From NCBI GenBank assembly GCA_010093485.1, contig MU001495.1, positions 868,001 through 932,000 of the forward strand: DNA of 64,000 bases, read 5' to 3'. Under the pieces are notes generated by a model, which was given only the letters and a program-made list of their open reading frames with translations, was not told where the DNA came from and did no database searches. This document shows, in pieces, positions 55,372-64,000 of this stretch. The position numbers and the translations under genes were made by a program. The DNA is from Karstenula rhodostoma CBS 690.94. Its lineage: Eukaryota; Ascomycota; Dothideomycetes; Pleosporales; Didymosphaeriaceae. The stretch's first letter is position 1. Each line of letters starts with the position of its first letter.

Positions 55372-56063
55372 ATGTCGCAATCACACTCCTCGAGCCCGCT
55401 GCGACAACAATCTCCAATACAGCGACGACCGTCGAAGCTTCAGCGCCGAACTTCTGCAGCCACCTCAATGTCCAATCAACAGCCTTTCACGCCCCAGCGG
55501 CGCCCGTCGCTCAATCACCGCCGTCGCTCCTCGCTCTGGCCTGCCGATATCCCTGCCGTGTTACCTATGAAAAGCGTAAACCCCAAAGTGTAAGGCTTGT
55601 TCCTGACAGATTTGAACTTATCCTTGTCCCCTCAAGGACGACATCCAGAATGCATTCGTCGCCATGTCTTCGCTACAACTAACTTCCTATACCCTTCAGA
55701 TACCTCACCGCACTCTCCTCCCTCCTCACCTACGCCGCCGACCGCATGGCCAGAATTTCGCTCCCCGAACTCATCGTGGCCTTCAACCGCGCGCATGCCC
55801 GCAACGACCGCATCGCCATGCGCCACCTCGGCACCAGCATGCTCTCCACGCTCGACCAGGTGCAGGACGCATATCATTCTTTCTGCGAGGCCCGCGGCAC
55901 ATTTCACGAGGAGGAGATATGGAAGATGGTCGTGGATTTGGGTGATGAGGGAGAGGTGTTCTGGGATGTAGTCGATGAGTTGGGGGATTTGATTGAGATT
56001 GTGGAGGGGAAGGAGACGGAGGAGTTCTGGAGAAGTTTGGAGGGGGTGGTGCGGATAGTTTAG
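55372..56063 (+). CDS. Small orphan protein with basic head and helical body
   Basis: Two exons, 55372-55589 and 55700-56063 (110-bp intron), give 193 residues. The first ~70 residues are disordered and very basic (PIQRRPSKLQRRTSAA, PQRRPSLNHRRRSSLW) with several RRxS sites that suit PKA-type kinases. The second exon is helical: YLTALSSLLTYAADRMARIS, LPELIVAFNRAHARNDRIAM, STLDQVQDAYHSFCEARG, and a C-terminus DLIEIVEGKETEEFWRSLEG then VVRIV. The splice restores LTALSSLL in frame, which supports the intron. No family is recognised. It resembles the 152-residue gene at 46748-47206 in its C-terminal FWxxxxxVVR. Confidence 0.7.
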
Positions 56064-57729
56064 GGAGTAGGATTCTGAGGGATGTGGGTCGAGAGGGTGT
56101 GGTCCGCGAGGCAGATGATGGGTATGGTATTTGTGCAAGGAAACCTGGTGCGGAAAAAAGGCGTTGTCGGGAGTTCTTGCGTAAACGATACAACGACTGC
56201 GGACTAAGCACGTTTGAGGCACGGCGGCTCATTGAAGATACGTCGCCATCGCCGACGTGGAATGCGATCGCAGGACCAAAAGGTTGTTCCGTGATTTACA
56301 CTCCGCTCTCGCGTCCACTATTACAGGCTAGCATGTATTTCTCCCAACACGAGTGATCTCCTGCCCAGAAAGCCACAAACATTGCTTGTATCAACGACAA
56401 AGAGTGGCCAGAGCAACGAATTCGGTAATGGTGTACATGTAGGGGCGCTGAGTGTGAGACCCTTGATGCTAAGCAGCCAAGTTATCATCGATCATGGCGA
56501 TATGTCCACGTAAAGACATTTACGCGGATAGGGAGAGGATAAAGCACAGCTTGAAAAAACCCTCATTTGCAACAGAGGTTTTGTCAGTGCCAGAAGTACA
56601 GGTTCCTATTGAGCAATGACTTGACTTTAGAGCTAGTATCGAGCCTCGAAGCACAGGTAGACTAAGGTGTATTTTGAGTAAGAGGAACTGTTGTGCATTA
56701 TGTACAGTTACTTTGATTGTGAAAATTTCGTAATACCATCCTAGGAGCCATCGGAGGATTGCGCATTGAGAAGGGTATTGATCGCATCAGAAGAGACAGA
56801 TGCTGTGAAGACCATCAAGACATTGGAAGACCACTGAGGTTAACTAAGACAAGCAGCTCAGTGGGTTCCGCGCGCACGAGCATTGCAAAATGTCATCTCC
56901 GTTGTTGCATCTGCAAAAAAAGCCCATCCGATAGTTTCCTTTCCATCAGTGTTGCCTCTGACCTTCACTCGAGCAACCACTACCTGCTCTCATCGATCAT
57001 GCTGGATGATAGGTATAAGGGAGGTATATTGAGGATATTTAGGTATACGGCCCCTCGCAAGGGTCTTTTGAGGGCGGATATTGTCACCTCGAGACTTTAA
57101 CCGCAGAAGTAAATTGCAGAGATCGTCTGGCTTTCTTCCTTCCTAGTGAGTTGAGCTACCGTGATCTCGTAGTGTTTGGGCGAGCGGCCTCTGTGCGCAA
57201 ACTCCTGACCCTAACCCTGGCCCTGACTACGTCTTCTTTCTCTCTTGACTTTGCGAACGACCCCCACCGCCGCTGGGCGCTCCGGCACGTATGCGAGTGA
57301 CTGAAACATGTCGCGCAGACCCGATTTTTAATTCGCTTTTGCACGGCCCTCCACCTAGAAAGACATGAGATGAGAGCCTCGTGACCTGTCGGTCACGTGA
57401 TTCATGATCTGCATGAATCTCGGATGACGCGGAATCCCGCGGAACTTGAAACAGAAGCCAAAAAATGCCGCTTGCACGCCGGCTTATCTAGACGATTTTA
57501 CGTTTTGACAGGGCCAATCTTTCGAATCCGGGGTTTGTGGGCCTTCAGCAGCTCTCGATCAGGTTAGATCTGATCGTAACACACCAGCCTATGCCATCTC
57601 AGTGTATGGACACTAGTCCGTGCGCGGAATCACATACCTATTGTGTTCTGCATTGACCCTGTCAACTGCCGAAACCCGGCGAAAGCTCCAGGCGTGGCAC
57701 TGAGTGTGGCCTGCCTGCACAGATAAGGA

Positions 57730-57768
57730 GTTGCTGAGCCCAAGATAAGTTGCTGAGCACCAAGATAA
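57730..57768. repeat. Tandem duplication, about 20 bp x 2
   Basis: GTTGCTGAGC(-/A)CCAAGATAA occurs twice in direct contact, the second copy with one extra base. A local duplication in the gene-poor region. Confidence 0.85.
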
Positions 57769-58043
57769 CGAGGCATTCAGAAGGTGTCAAGCAAGCTGAT
57801 CTTGTGCTAGTGGTGGGCGTTTTTAGGAGGGAGTGCGAGTGAAAAGATGGTGGACCAGAAGCCGTAGCGCGGCTGCGCGAGCCATCCGATCTTGTAAGGG
57901 GCCCTCTTCGCGTTTTCCCCGCAAATGAACAGGCCGCCCAGTCGTTCTCCCCGGAGCCGCATTAACCGCCACTTGCATCAGTGGCTGCGCGTGACGCTCA
58001 CCCACGCTACGGGAGGCCTAGATGGTACTCCACAAGACAGACT

Positions 58044-58209
58044 TACCGTAGAAATTGGATGCTCCCGGTTGAGCTGAATTAGGTTAGATTGTTTTCTACC
58101 CCAATCATGTAAGCTATATAGCGTTCTGACCCCGCCTTTACGATCTATTCTGTTTTCTGGTTAGTTCGCTTATCCATAGCTTAACCGGGAGCATCCAATT
58201 TCTACGGTA
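58044..58209. mobile_element. MITE with 32-bp terminal inverted repeats
   Basis: The left end (58044-58075) and the right end (58178-58209) are inverted copies of a 32-base sequence with a single mismatch; both begin TACCGTAGAAATTGGATGCT when read inward. The outermost TA on each side would be the duplicated target site of a Tc1/mariner-type insertion, leaving a 162-bp element. The interior (about 100 bases) is AT-rich and encodes nothing, so this is a non-autonomous element. No transposase is present in the window. The near-perfect arms suggest a recent insertion. Confidence 0.85.
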
Positions 58210-59061
58210 TAGTTTCCGCAGCGTATCCCGTCGCTCTTCAGAAAGCCCGGCCTTTCACTACTGCGATGTCGCATGTGTATCTTATCTTGAGGACGAACTA
58301 AACCTCCACTACTGCAACACGGCAGAACTACTCCCAAGAGAGTCGTACGATTTGAAGATACGAAGAATTGTCTCATTGTTGACACGAACCACGAACTGGG
58401 GTTCTATGAAAACAACAAACAAGACATAGACTGCGAAACAACATACGATTTGATCCCTGCGGTGGGTTTCTTCGGCGGTCGCATTGGTGGCACGCTCTTG
58501 AAGCATGACGTCGTTGCGCTCGAGACACACGCATATCATAAAGGATCGGGTTCGTTACCGATAATGTCTGTACGTCATGCGACTGGCCCTCGAGAGCAAG
58601 CAAATGAAGCGTGAAAGCGACCGAGCAGGGATCTACTGGGGCAAAATACCGATCCGTGCATACGTTAGCGCTCTTGAGATTGCCCTAATGCTACCGTCAG
58701 GTCGCCAGCTCTTTTACAGTACAAGTGCTGCCAAGTCTGACCGTGGGCCAATTGCAGAGCTCACTCAGGCCTCCACGCTAACTTCAATTGGCTTAGCCAC
58801 ATGTGACTGAGAACGAGCTGGCGCCCCCCCGAAGGTAAGGCCGTGAGGGCGGGTCGACCAAAAGTCGGTGTCACCCAGGCGCTGCTCACTGCCCCCTCAA
58901 AAATTACGTACAAGTATCCTCTACCCCAGATCCATGTGCTATGTACCCCGACTTTGCTATATATCTACTCTGTTCCAGATAGAGCATACGACACTTGTCT
59001 TCCTCCTTCTCCCTTCTCTTCTTCTCTTCTATTGGATAAACTTTCCTTACGCCACCTCGCC

Positions 59062-60682
59062 ATGTCTTACGAACCGAAATGGGACGACGTCGAGGGAGCG
59101 CGACATCCCGCGCAGAAAGATGAGATCAATAACCTTGAGCCCTCGGAGACGCACCGACGAGGAAGCGTATTCAGCATTGGACATGGGAGCAAGCGGCGTA
59201 TGAGTATCAGTGATGATGTCTTTGGCGAGATCACGGAAAACGGGCCCAATTACCGCAATGTACGAGTCCTTGAAACACCCCGTGATGTTGCAGCAGCTAA
59301 TATGTCCAGGTTGGTTGGATGGGGTCAGTTGTTGTCATGATCAAATCGCAAATTGGTCTCGGTGTCCTTTCAATCCCGGCGGCTTTCGACGCGCTGGGTC
59401 TCATCCCGGGAGTCCTTTGCATGTTGACGGCTGGAGCCATGATTACCTGGGGCGACTACGTGGTCGGACGATTCAAACAGCGCCACCCCGACGTCTACAG
59501 TATCGTCGATGTAGGCGAAAAGCTTTTTGGAGCGGTTGGGAGAGAGGTATTCATGGTCTTGTTTCTGCTATGTATGCCAGACCCAACTCCCTCTTGGAAC
59601 TGTCTCTAACATCGCATAGGGTGGATCTGCGTTGCTGCGGCAGGCTATTCAGGGATTTCCACTGCTTTCAACGCCATGTCGCTGCACGGTACCTGTACCG
59701 CAGTCTTCGTTGTCGTTGCAGCAATCCTTGGTTTCATGACCTCGAGCATCCGGACGCTAGGCAAAATTTCGTGGCTTGCCTGGATCGGTGTTATCTCCAT
59801 TTTTGTTGCCCGTAAGTTGCTTACCACTGCCTATGAAATCTAATGCGGTCACTAACTTGCATAGTGTTAACCTTGACCATCGCGGTTGGCGTACAGGAAC
59901 GACCTGCAGCTGCACCCCAGACGGGCCCATACCAGTCGGATTACAAACTCGTCGGAAACCCAACGTTCATCGAGGCCATGAGCGCCATCAACACATTCAT
60001 CTTCGCCTACGGCGGAACCCCTGGCTTCTTTGCCGTTATCTCTGAAATGCGAGAACCTAAGGATTACAACAAGGCCATGGTCACATGTCAAATCACAATA
60101 ACGGTAGTGTATCTAATCGTCGGAGTTGTAGTATACTACTACTGCGGGTCATTCGTCGCTTCTCCAGCTCTTGGGTCTGCCGGGCCTCTCCTCAAGCGCG
60201 TTGGCTATGGTCTTGCGCTCCCTGGCCTCATCGTCTCGACTTGTCTCGTCAGCCATTTCCCGGCCAAATACATTTTCCTCCGCTTGATGAAGGGTTCCAA
60301 ACACCTTGTCTCCAACTCAAAAATCCACTGGATAACGTGGCTATCTTGCACTCTCGGCGTCACCATCGTGGGCTATATCATCTGCTCTGCGGTACCTAAC
60401 TTCGGAAGTCTGATCTCGCTTGTCGGAGCCTTTCTCGCTACTTTCATGTCCCTGCAGCCGCTGGGTATGATGTGGTTGTACGACAACTACCAGGGCCGCT
60501 CAAGGAATGCCAGGTGGATGGCCGGTGTCGCTACCAGCGTCTTTGTCATCGTCATCGGTACTTTCATTATGGGTGCAGGATCGTATGCTGCAATTGTCCA
60601 GATCATCGAAGACTACCGCAATGGGAGCTCCGGAGCGTGGTCGTGTGTGGACAACTCCAACTCCGGCGGTGGAGGCCACTAA
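59062..60682 (+). CDS. Amino-acid permease, AAAP family
   Basis: Four exons, 59062-59259, 59310-59571, 59620-59811 and 59865-60682, give 489 residues. A hydrophilic head of about 65 residues leads into GWMGSVVVMIKSQIGLGVLS, the unwound first span typical of the AAAP/AVT fold, followed by about ten more membrane segments (for example CMLTAGAMITWGDYVVG, INTFIFAYGGTPGFFAVISE, LVGAFLATFMSLQPLGMMWL, FVIVIGTFIMGAGSYAAIV). Fungal relatives are the neutral/aromatic amino-acid transporters of the Neurospora MTR type at the plasma membrane. The third splice junction (LLW|WIC) is the least certain. The head contains RRMSISDD, a possible phosphorylation site. Confidence 0.92.
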
Positions 60683-61549
60683 ATACCCTTTCTTCTTCGT
60701 GTGTATATATCCAAGTACTACCTAGGTGCTTGTATGATACTTGCTCGAGGTATCACGGGCACCGCTGGTGAGATCTTCCATGCCAGATACACTTTGTAAG
60801 AGTTGCGCGACACAGTTACGAAGGCATACATGTAGCATAAGAATCTAGACAACTTCTAATTGAGCACTGAGCCTTGTTGTGCACGAATCGCTTACAAACC
60901 TTAAAGACCCCTACATATACAGTAGTAGATAACTACCAACCAGTCCTATAGACCAAGAGACTCAATCCTCAGATACAATCGTTGTGTTAGCGTTTTGTTC
61001 GTTTGCTATGGGAGCTTTGGGACGACTGCCGGTTGGAGCCTGGATTCAAAGAACTCCCAGACTACGTACTCCAGGATGTGTCTTGTGGATTGAACGCTAG
61101 GAAAAGATCGCGTATTGACGGGTTGCGGGACGTGTTTCGAGATCGGCGTGGGAAGAGATATCGTCAGGACCAGTCGAAATAATGCTGGCTTGAGTAATAC
61201 TTTGGTGGATTCTTTCGGGTTACATGCGTGAAGTACGATAGTGAATGCACGTGCTGAGGGATTCTTTCCGAGAAGGTGTCTTTCGCTCGTTCAATCACCT
61301 CACACATAAGCTACCATGTCCCTTGTACCGCAAATAGAAATATGAACGCGAGCAGACAACTAACAACCAAAGTCCACCATATCACTCATTTCCTCCACTC
61401 CACTCCACTCCACTCCGTCCTCAAGATTCCACCCCTGACAACCGTACTCCTAGGAAACATCCGTCCTCGATCTAGTAAACATCAGCATAGTACCTCAAAC
61501 CCCTTTGACCGGAAATTATCTCTCTCTACCCATTGTAACCATAAACCAC
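60683..61549. other. Intergenic between convergent genes
   Basis: About 870 bases with two 3' ends. A CTCCA repeat (four to five copies) lies at about 61392-61416. No gene seen. Confidence 0.45.
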
Positions 61550-62137
61550 CTATATGGGACGGGATTTTGCCCTCTTCTTCTCAATCTCTTTCGCCTGCTC
61601 AACGATCTTCTCCATACTTTCAACCAACTCTTGTAGCGAGAATGGTGGTAGTGACGTCGCATCGACCAAATCTCTCATGTCCATCTGCTCGTCATAGTTA
61701 CCCACTTGAGCCATGATGTTAATGCGGTCACGCATATCCGTAGCATTGGAGTACGAACTTGCCATGATATCCTTTGGGTTGTAGACCTTCATGTTGTCAG
61801 ACACAACAGGATAGTTGCGCAGGTAGTTGTTGTTCTTTAGCAAGCATTCTTCCACGTTCAATCCAACCCCCATGCAGGCGTTGTTGGCTCTGAGGAGCCT
61901 ATTGCCGAACACAACCCAATCTTTGTCGATACCCCAGATATCTAAGAGGTCCTTGAAAAAATCGTTCTCGTTGATAAGAGTGAATGTTGCATTGGGGATA
62001 GGGCTCGTGCAGGGGACCATGGAGTTTATTTGTAAGTTTCTCGACGTTCTCTCCATTCTGCGGGGAAAAAAGATAGCTCGCCAAAGCCGACCACGCTCAG
62101 TTCTAGTCGCAGGGGATGAGGCGCATCCAATATCCAT
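61550..62137 (-). pseudogene. Truncated C-terminal module of a class V chitinase-like gene
   Basis: A frame of 195 codons. Its first ~35 residues (MDIGCASSPATRTERGR) look non-coding. From about residue 50 it reads NDFFKDLLDIWGIDKDWVVF, ACMGVGLNVEECLLKN, MKVYNPKDIMASSYSNATDM and LPPFSLQELVESMEKIVEQA with a Lys/Glu-rich end. That order of elements is what I know from the C-terminal region of large fungal LysM/GH18 (class V) chitinases. The catalytic GH18 and LysM parts are absent upstream, where no suitable frame exists, so this appears to be a 5'-truncated remnant. It could alternatively be an independent small gene. Confidence 0.5.
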
Positions 62138-62640
62138 GATGTTCCTGCTTTCACGTTTATCTTCAAACCCACTAACATTACTGCGATTCGTCCAGATTAT
62201 CTATTGCCGACGATTATCTTAGCAAAAAAGGAATAACGGTAGAGATAGAGCATCTGGGTATCAATCCAGCAACGAACGAAGAATGGTAAGATTATGATCA
62301 CTCTAGTAATAGAGGTCACTCTGCTGATCTCTACATTTCAAAGGGCTACCGTGGACTGGGGAAAGACTTTGCGCAATTCTAGTCCCAGGGGTTCGAGCCA
62401 GTCCGCGAATTTCTTCAGATGCTTTATTATGGCGATGACCGAAAGTTCAAAGGGCCAAGAGAACATAACTCAGTCATCCAGTCCATCAAGAACCCCGGAC
62501 GTACGGCGGCAAATTTTCGGGGATAGATGTAAGCGACTAAGCTTGGGGGTGCACTTATACGGCGCGAGGGGCTTGCTGTTCATGATATGTTTGTGGTGTG
62601 AACAGAGAGGTGTAGGTTCTATTTTGACGAAAGCGGTCTA
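62138..62640. other. Intergenic, no gene seen
   Basis: About 500 bases between two minus-strand features. If the chitinase-like feature is a remnant, this is where its lost upstream portion would have been; I find no trace of GH18 motifs. Confidence 0.4.
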
Positions 62641-63306
62641 TTAAATGATATGAACATCATCGCACTCGATATAGTCTTCGTCACAGCCAAGCGGAAGACC
62701 GCTATCGTAATCATATCCTTCTTGGGCCGATATCTCCCGATATTTTGAAATGACCATTTCATCCACTTTACTTGGTTTCATGACAGTCCCATCACAATCT
62801 ATCAGGCGCACTTTCTCAGCATCGCAAGGCCAGTAGCCACCTTCCAAAGCACCAGACCAACCGAACAAGCCTTCAGTGCAGACAACATGAATCTCCCTAA
62901 GATTGGTGAATTTCCGAAGGTCGTCCAGCTCCAGGCGGCAGAAATCCTCGGTATGCTCTCTCTCGAATTTGAGCCTCTGTATCGCTTTCTTCACCGGGCG
63001 GAAAATGTAGAACTCCCATTTGCCGATATCAATCAGATCCATGTCAAAATTGACCCAAATATACCGCCGCTCAAGTAGGGGAAGCGTGTCGAGGTCTGCG
63101 AAGGCCTGTTCGTACTGACCCTGAAGTTCGCGTCGAGAGTCTCGACAAGCCTGCAGTGGAGCTGGCACAGGCGTTCGGGAAACAAGCCAGCAATCTCCAA
63201 TAAGGGGCCAGAATGACACCTCAACAGTGCGAGGCTCGACTGTAAGAGCCCATATGCGCGCACGGAGTTCGAACGGCAGCCGAGGAAACTGGTGGAAGGT
63301 GGCCAT
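62641..63306 (-). CDS. 2EXR domain protein
   Basis: A single-exon protein of 221 residues. FHQFPRLPFELRARIWALTV followed by EPRTVEVSF is the 2EXR (F-box-like) signature of a large, lineage-expanded fungal family; PLQACRDSRRELQGQYEQAF and RRYIWVNFDMDLIDIG are the matching downstream phrases. The remainder is variable and acidic at the end (CDEDYIECDDVHII). Function is unknown; these proteins often lie in variable genome regions. The gene is complete, and family length is normal. Confidence 0.9.
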   Translation of the reverse strand: MATFHQFPRLPFELRARIWALTVEPRTVEVSFWPLIGDCWLVSRTPVPAPLQACRDSRRELQGQYEQAFADLDTLPLLERRYIWVNFDMDLIDIGKWEFYIFRPVKKAIQRLKFEREHTEDFCRLELDDLRKFTNLREIHVVCTEGLFGWSGALEGGYWPCDAEKVRLIDCDGTVMKPSKVDEMVISKYREISAQEGYDYDSGLPLGCDEDYIECDDVHII

Positions 63307-63811
63307 GCTGCTGTGCCTCTGCCAAGGCGTAATGAACAGTCCCTTCGCCCTCGCGTCGACGGATTGAGCAGATCGCAGAATCCGCCAGCTCCTTCGAAAA
63401 TTCGGGTGGGCAGCTGCGAGGTGCTGCGATGTTAGACTTCGAGTGGAGGAAGGAACCGATCAAGACTGTGGGGCCCCTCGGATGACAGTAAATTCGAGCC
63501 GCTTTGGCGATAAGAAGTGCAGGGCGCTCGTTATATGCGAAGGAAAATATACATGGAGGCCGAGGCAAGTGTGACGGTCTAGTTAGCCAGTCAGCGCGCA
63601 TATAGCCGCAGAGGTCCCACCCTTGTGGAATAGTCTGGAACGGGATGTCGTACCGTCGTTGACACCAGGAATAGGAGGAAAGCCTTAGACGATGACCGAA
63701 CATGTTTATAGACGCGCTGAGCTAGCCTGTCTCTCTTCTATCACACTTTTCCAGCTACAAACTCTTTTTACAAAAGTACCCAAGCACTTCTAGCCAACTC
63801 TCAGAGAAGCT
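63307..63811. promoter_or_regulatory. Divergent promoter, 2EXR / small secreted peptide
   Basis: About 505 bases between divergent starts. A minus-strand frame overlapping 63221-63703 has no family features. Confidence 0.4.
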
Positions 63812-63952
63812 ATGAAGCTTTTCACTTTATTTGCACTCGTCGCGCTTATTCGCCAGGCTTCTCCTCAGGACGATCCTAGTTTCGAACGTAACCCAGACAC
63901 GGTTAAAGACTGCATGCGCTGGTGCGACAACGATGGCTCTGAGTCTTGCTAA
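63812..63952 (+). CDS. Very small secreted cysteine-containing peptide
   Basis: A 46-residue frame near the right edge. It opens with a good signal peptide (MKLFTLFALVALIRQASP), leaving a mature peptide of about 28 residues that is acidic and contains three cysteines in KDCMRWCDNDGSESC at the very end. A pyrimidine-rich leader precedes the ATG. This is the profile of a fungal small secreted protein, possibly effector-like. The odd cysteine number and the stop right after the last Cys leave open that a 3' exon beyond the stop region is missing from my reading. No homologue is recognised. Confidence 0.55.
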   Translation: MKLFTLFALVALIRQASPQDDPSFERNPDTVKDCMRWCDNDGSESC

Positions 63953-64000
63953 GTAATCTTTTAATGGCTCAATCTTACACCTGAAATTTTCCATAAATGG

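Larger units (their letters stand above)
56064..59061. other. 3-kb gene-poor region containing a MITE
   Basis: The longest gene-free stretch in the window. I see no convincing protein frame. It holds a 20-bp tandem duplication (57730-57768), an E-box GTCACGTGA (57392-57400), and the inverted-repeat element at 58044-58209. The last few hundred bases should be the promoter of the amino-acid permease. Confidence 0.5.

Noticed and set aside
62383..62405. tRNA-like T-arm GGGGTTCGAGCC
   Set aside because: No matching A box, anticodon arm or acceptor stem can be formed upstream.
1..64000. CRISPR arrays, rRNA genes, secondary-metabolite gene cluster
   Set aside because: No regularly spaced direct repeats, no rRNA-like sequence, and no polyketide or peptide synthetase near the dioxygenase, GST or amidohydrolase genes.

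Overview
The window looks like a gene-dense chromosomal segment of a filamentous ascomycete. Nearly all introns are 43-58 bp with GT..AG ends, genes are short-spaced on both strands without operons, and the gene set is typically fungal: FAL1-type helicase, PRP9-type splicing factor, Pre6-type proteasome subunit, a fungal CHY zinc-finger protein, a 2EXR protein, secreted small proteins and an Hsp70-like fungal ATPase. Dothideomycetes (Pleosporales) is my best guess from the character of the orphan genes; this is inference, not a measured placement.

Layout. 1-2524: no supported gene. 2525-12748: GTP cyclohydrolase I, a conserved fungal protein of unknown role, a 1112-residue membrane orphan, a secreted DJ-1/PfpI-type protein and a glutathione S-transferase. 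14134-17804: an NTF2/SnoaL-fold protein, a poorly resolved or decaying gene, a frameshifted small gene and a GFA/CENP-V zinc enzyme. 18163-30529: a conserved housekeeping block with a WD40 + inositol-polyphosphate 5-phosphatase, a CHY zinc-finger protein with a 5-nt first coding exon, proteasome alpha-4, mitochondrial D-2-hydroxyglutarate dehydrogenase type flavoenzyme, an ACMSD-type amidohydrolase and methylenetetrahydrofolate reductase. 31260-44770: small coiled-coil proteins, a phytanoyl-CoA dioxygenase-like enzyme, a lone RNase III mini-domain, an Hsp70-like ATPase, a single-pass membrane protein and a helical/proline-rich protein. 45106-56063: a secreted protein with a histidine-glutamate tail lying behind a stop codon, SF3a60/PRP9 and FAL1 on a shared divergent promoter, a mucin-like membrane protein, and several very small helical orphans. 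56064-59061: about 3 kb without genes, containing a 166-bp element with perfect-looking terminal inverted repeats (a MITE). 59062-64000: an amino-acid permease, a truncated C-terminal module of a class V chitinase-like gene, a 2EXR protein and a tiny secreted cysteine-containing peptide.

How the genes relate. GTP cyclohydrolase and methylenetetrahydrofolate reductase both serve folate/pteridine one-carbon metabolism but lie 25 kb apart. PRP9 and FAL1 both serve pre-mRNA or RNP processing and share a 253-bp intergenic region. I see no secondary-metabolite cluster, no CRISPR, no rRNA and no convincing tRNA. Exon boundaries were worked out by hand from splice motifs, frame continuity and family knowledge; no alignment was run.
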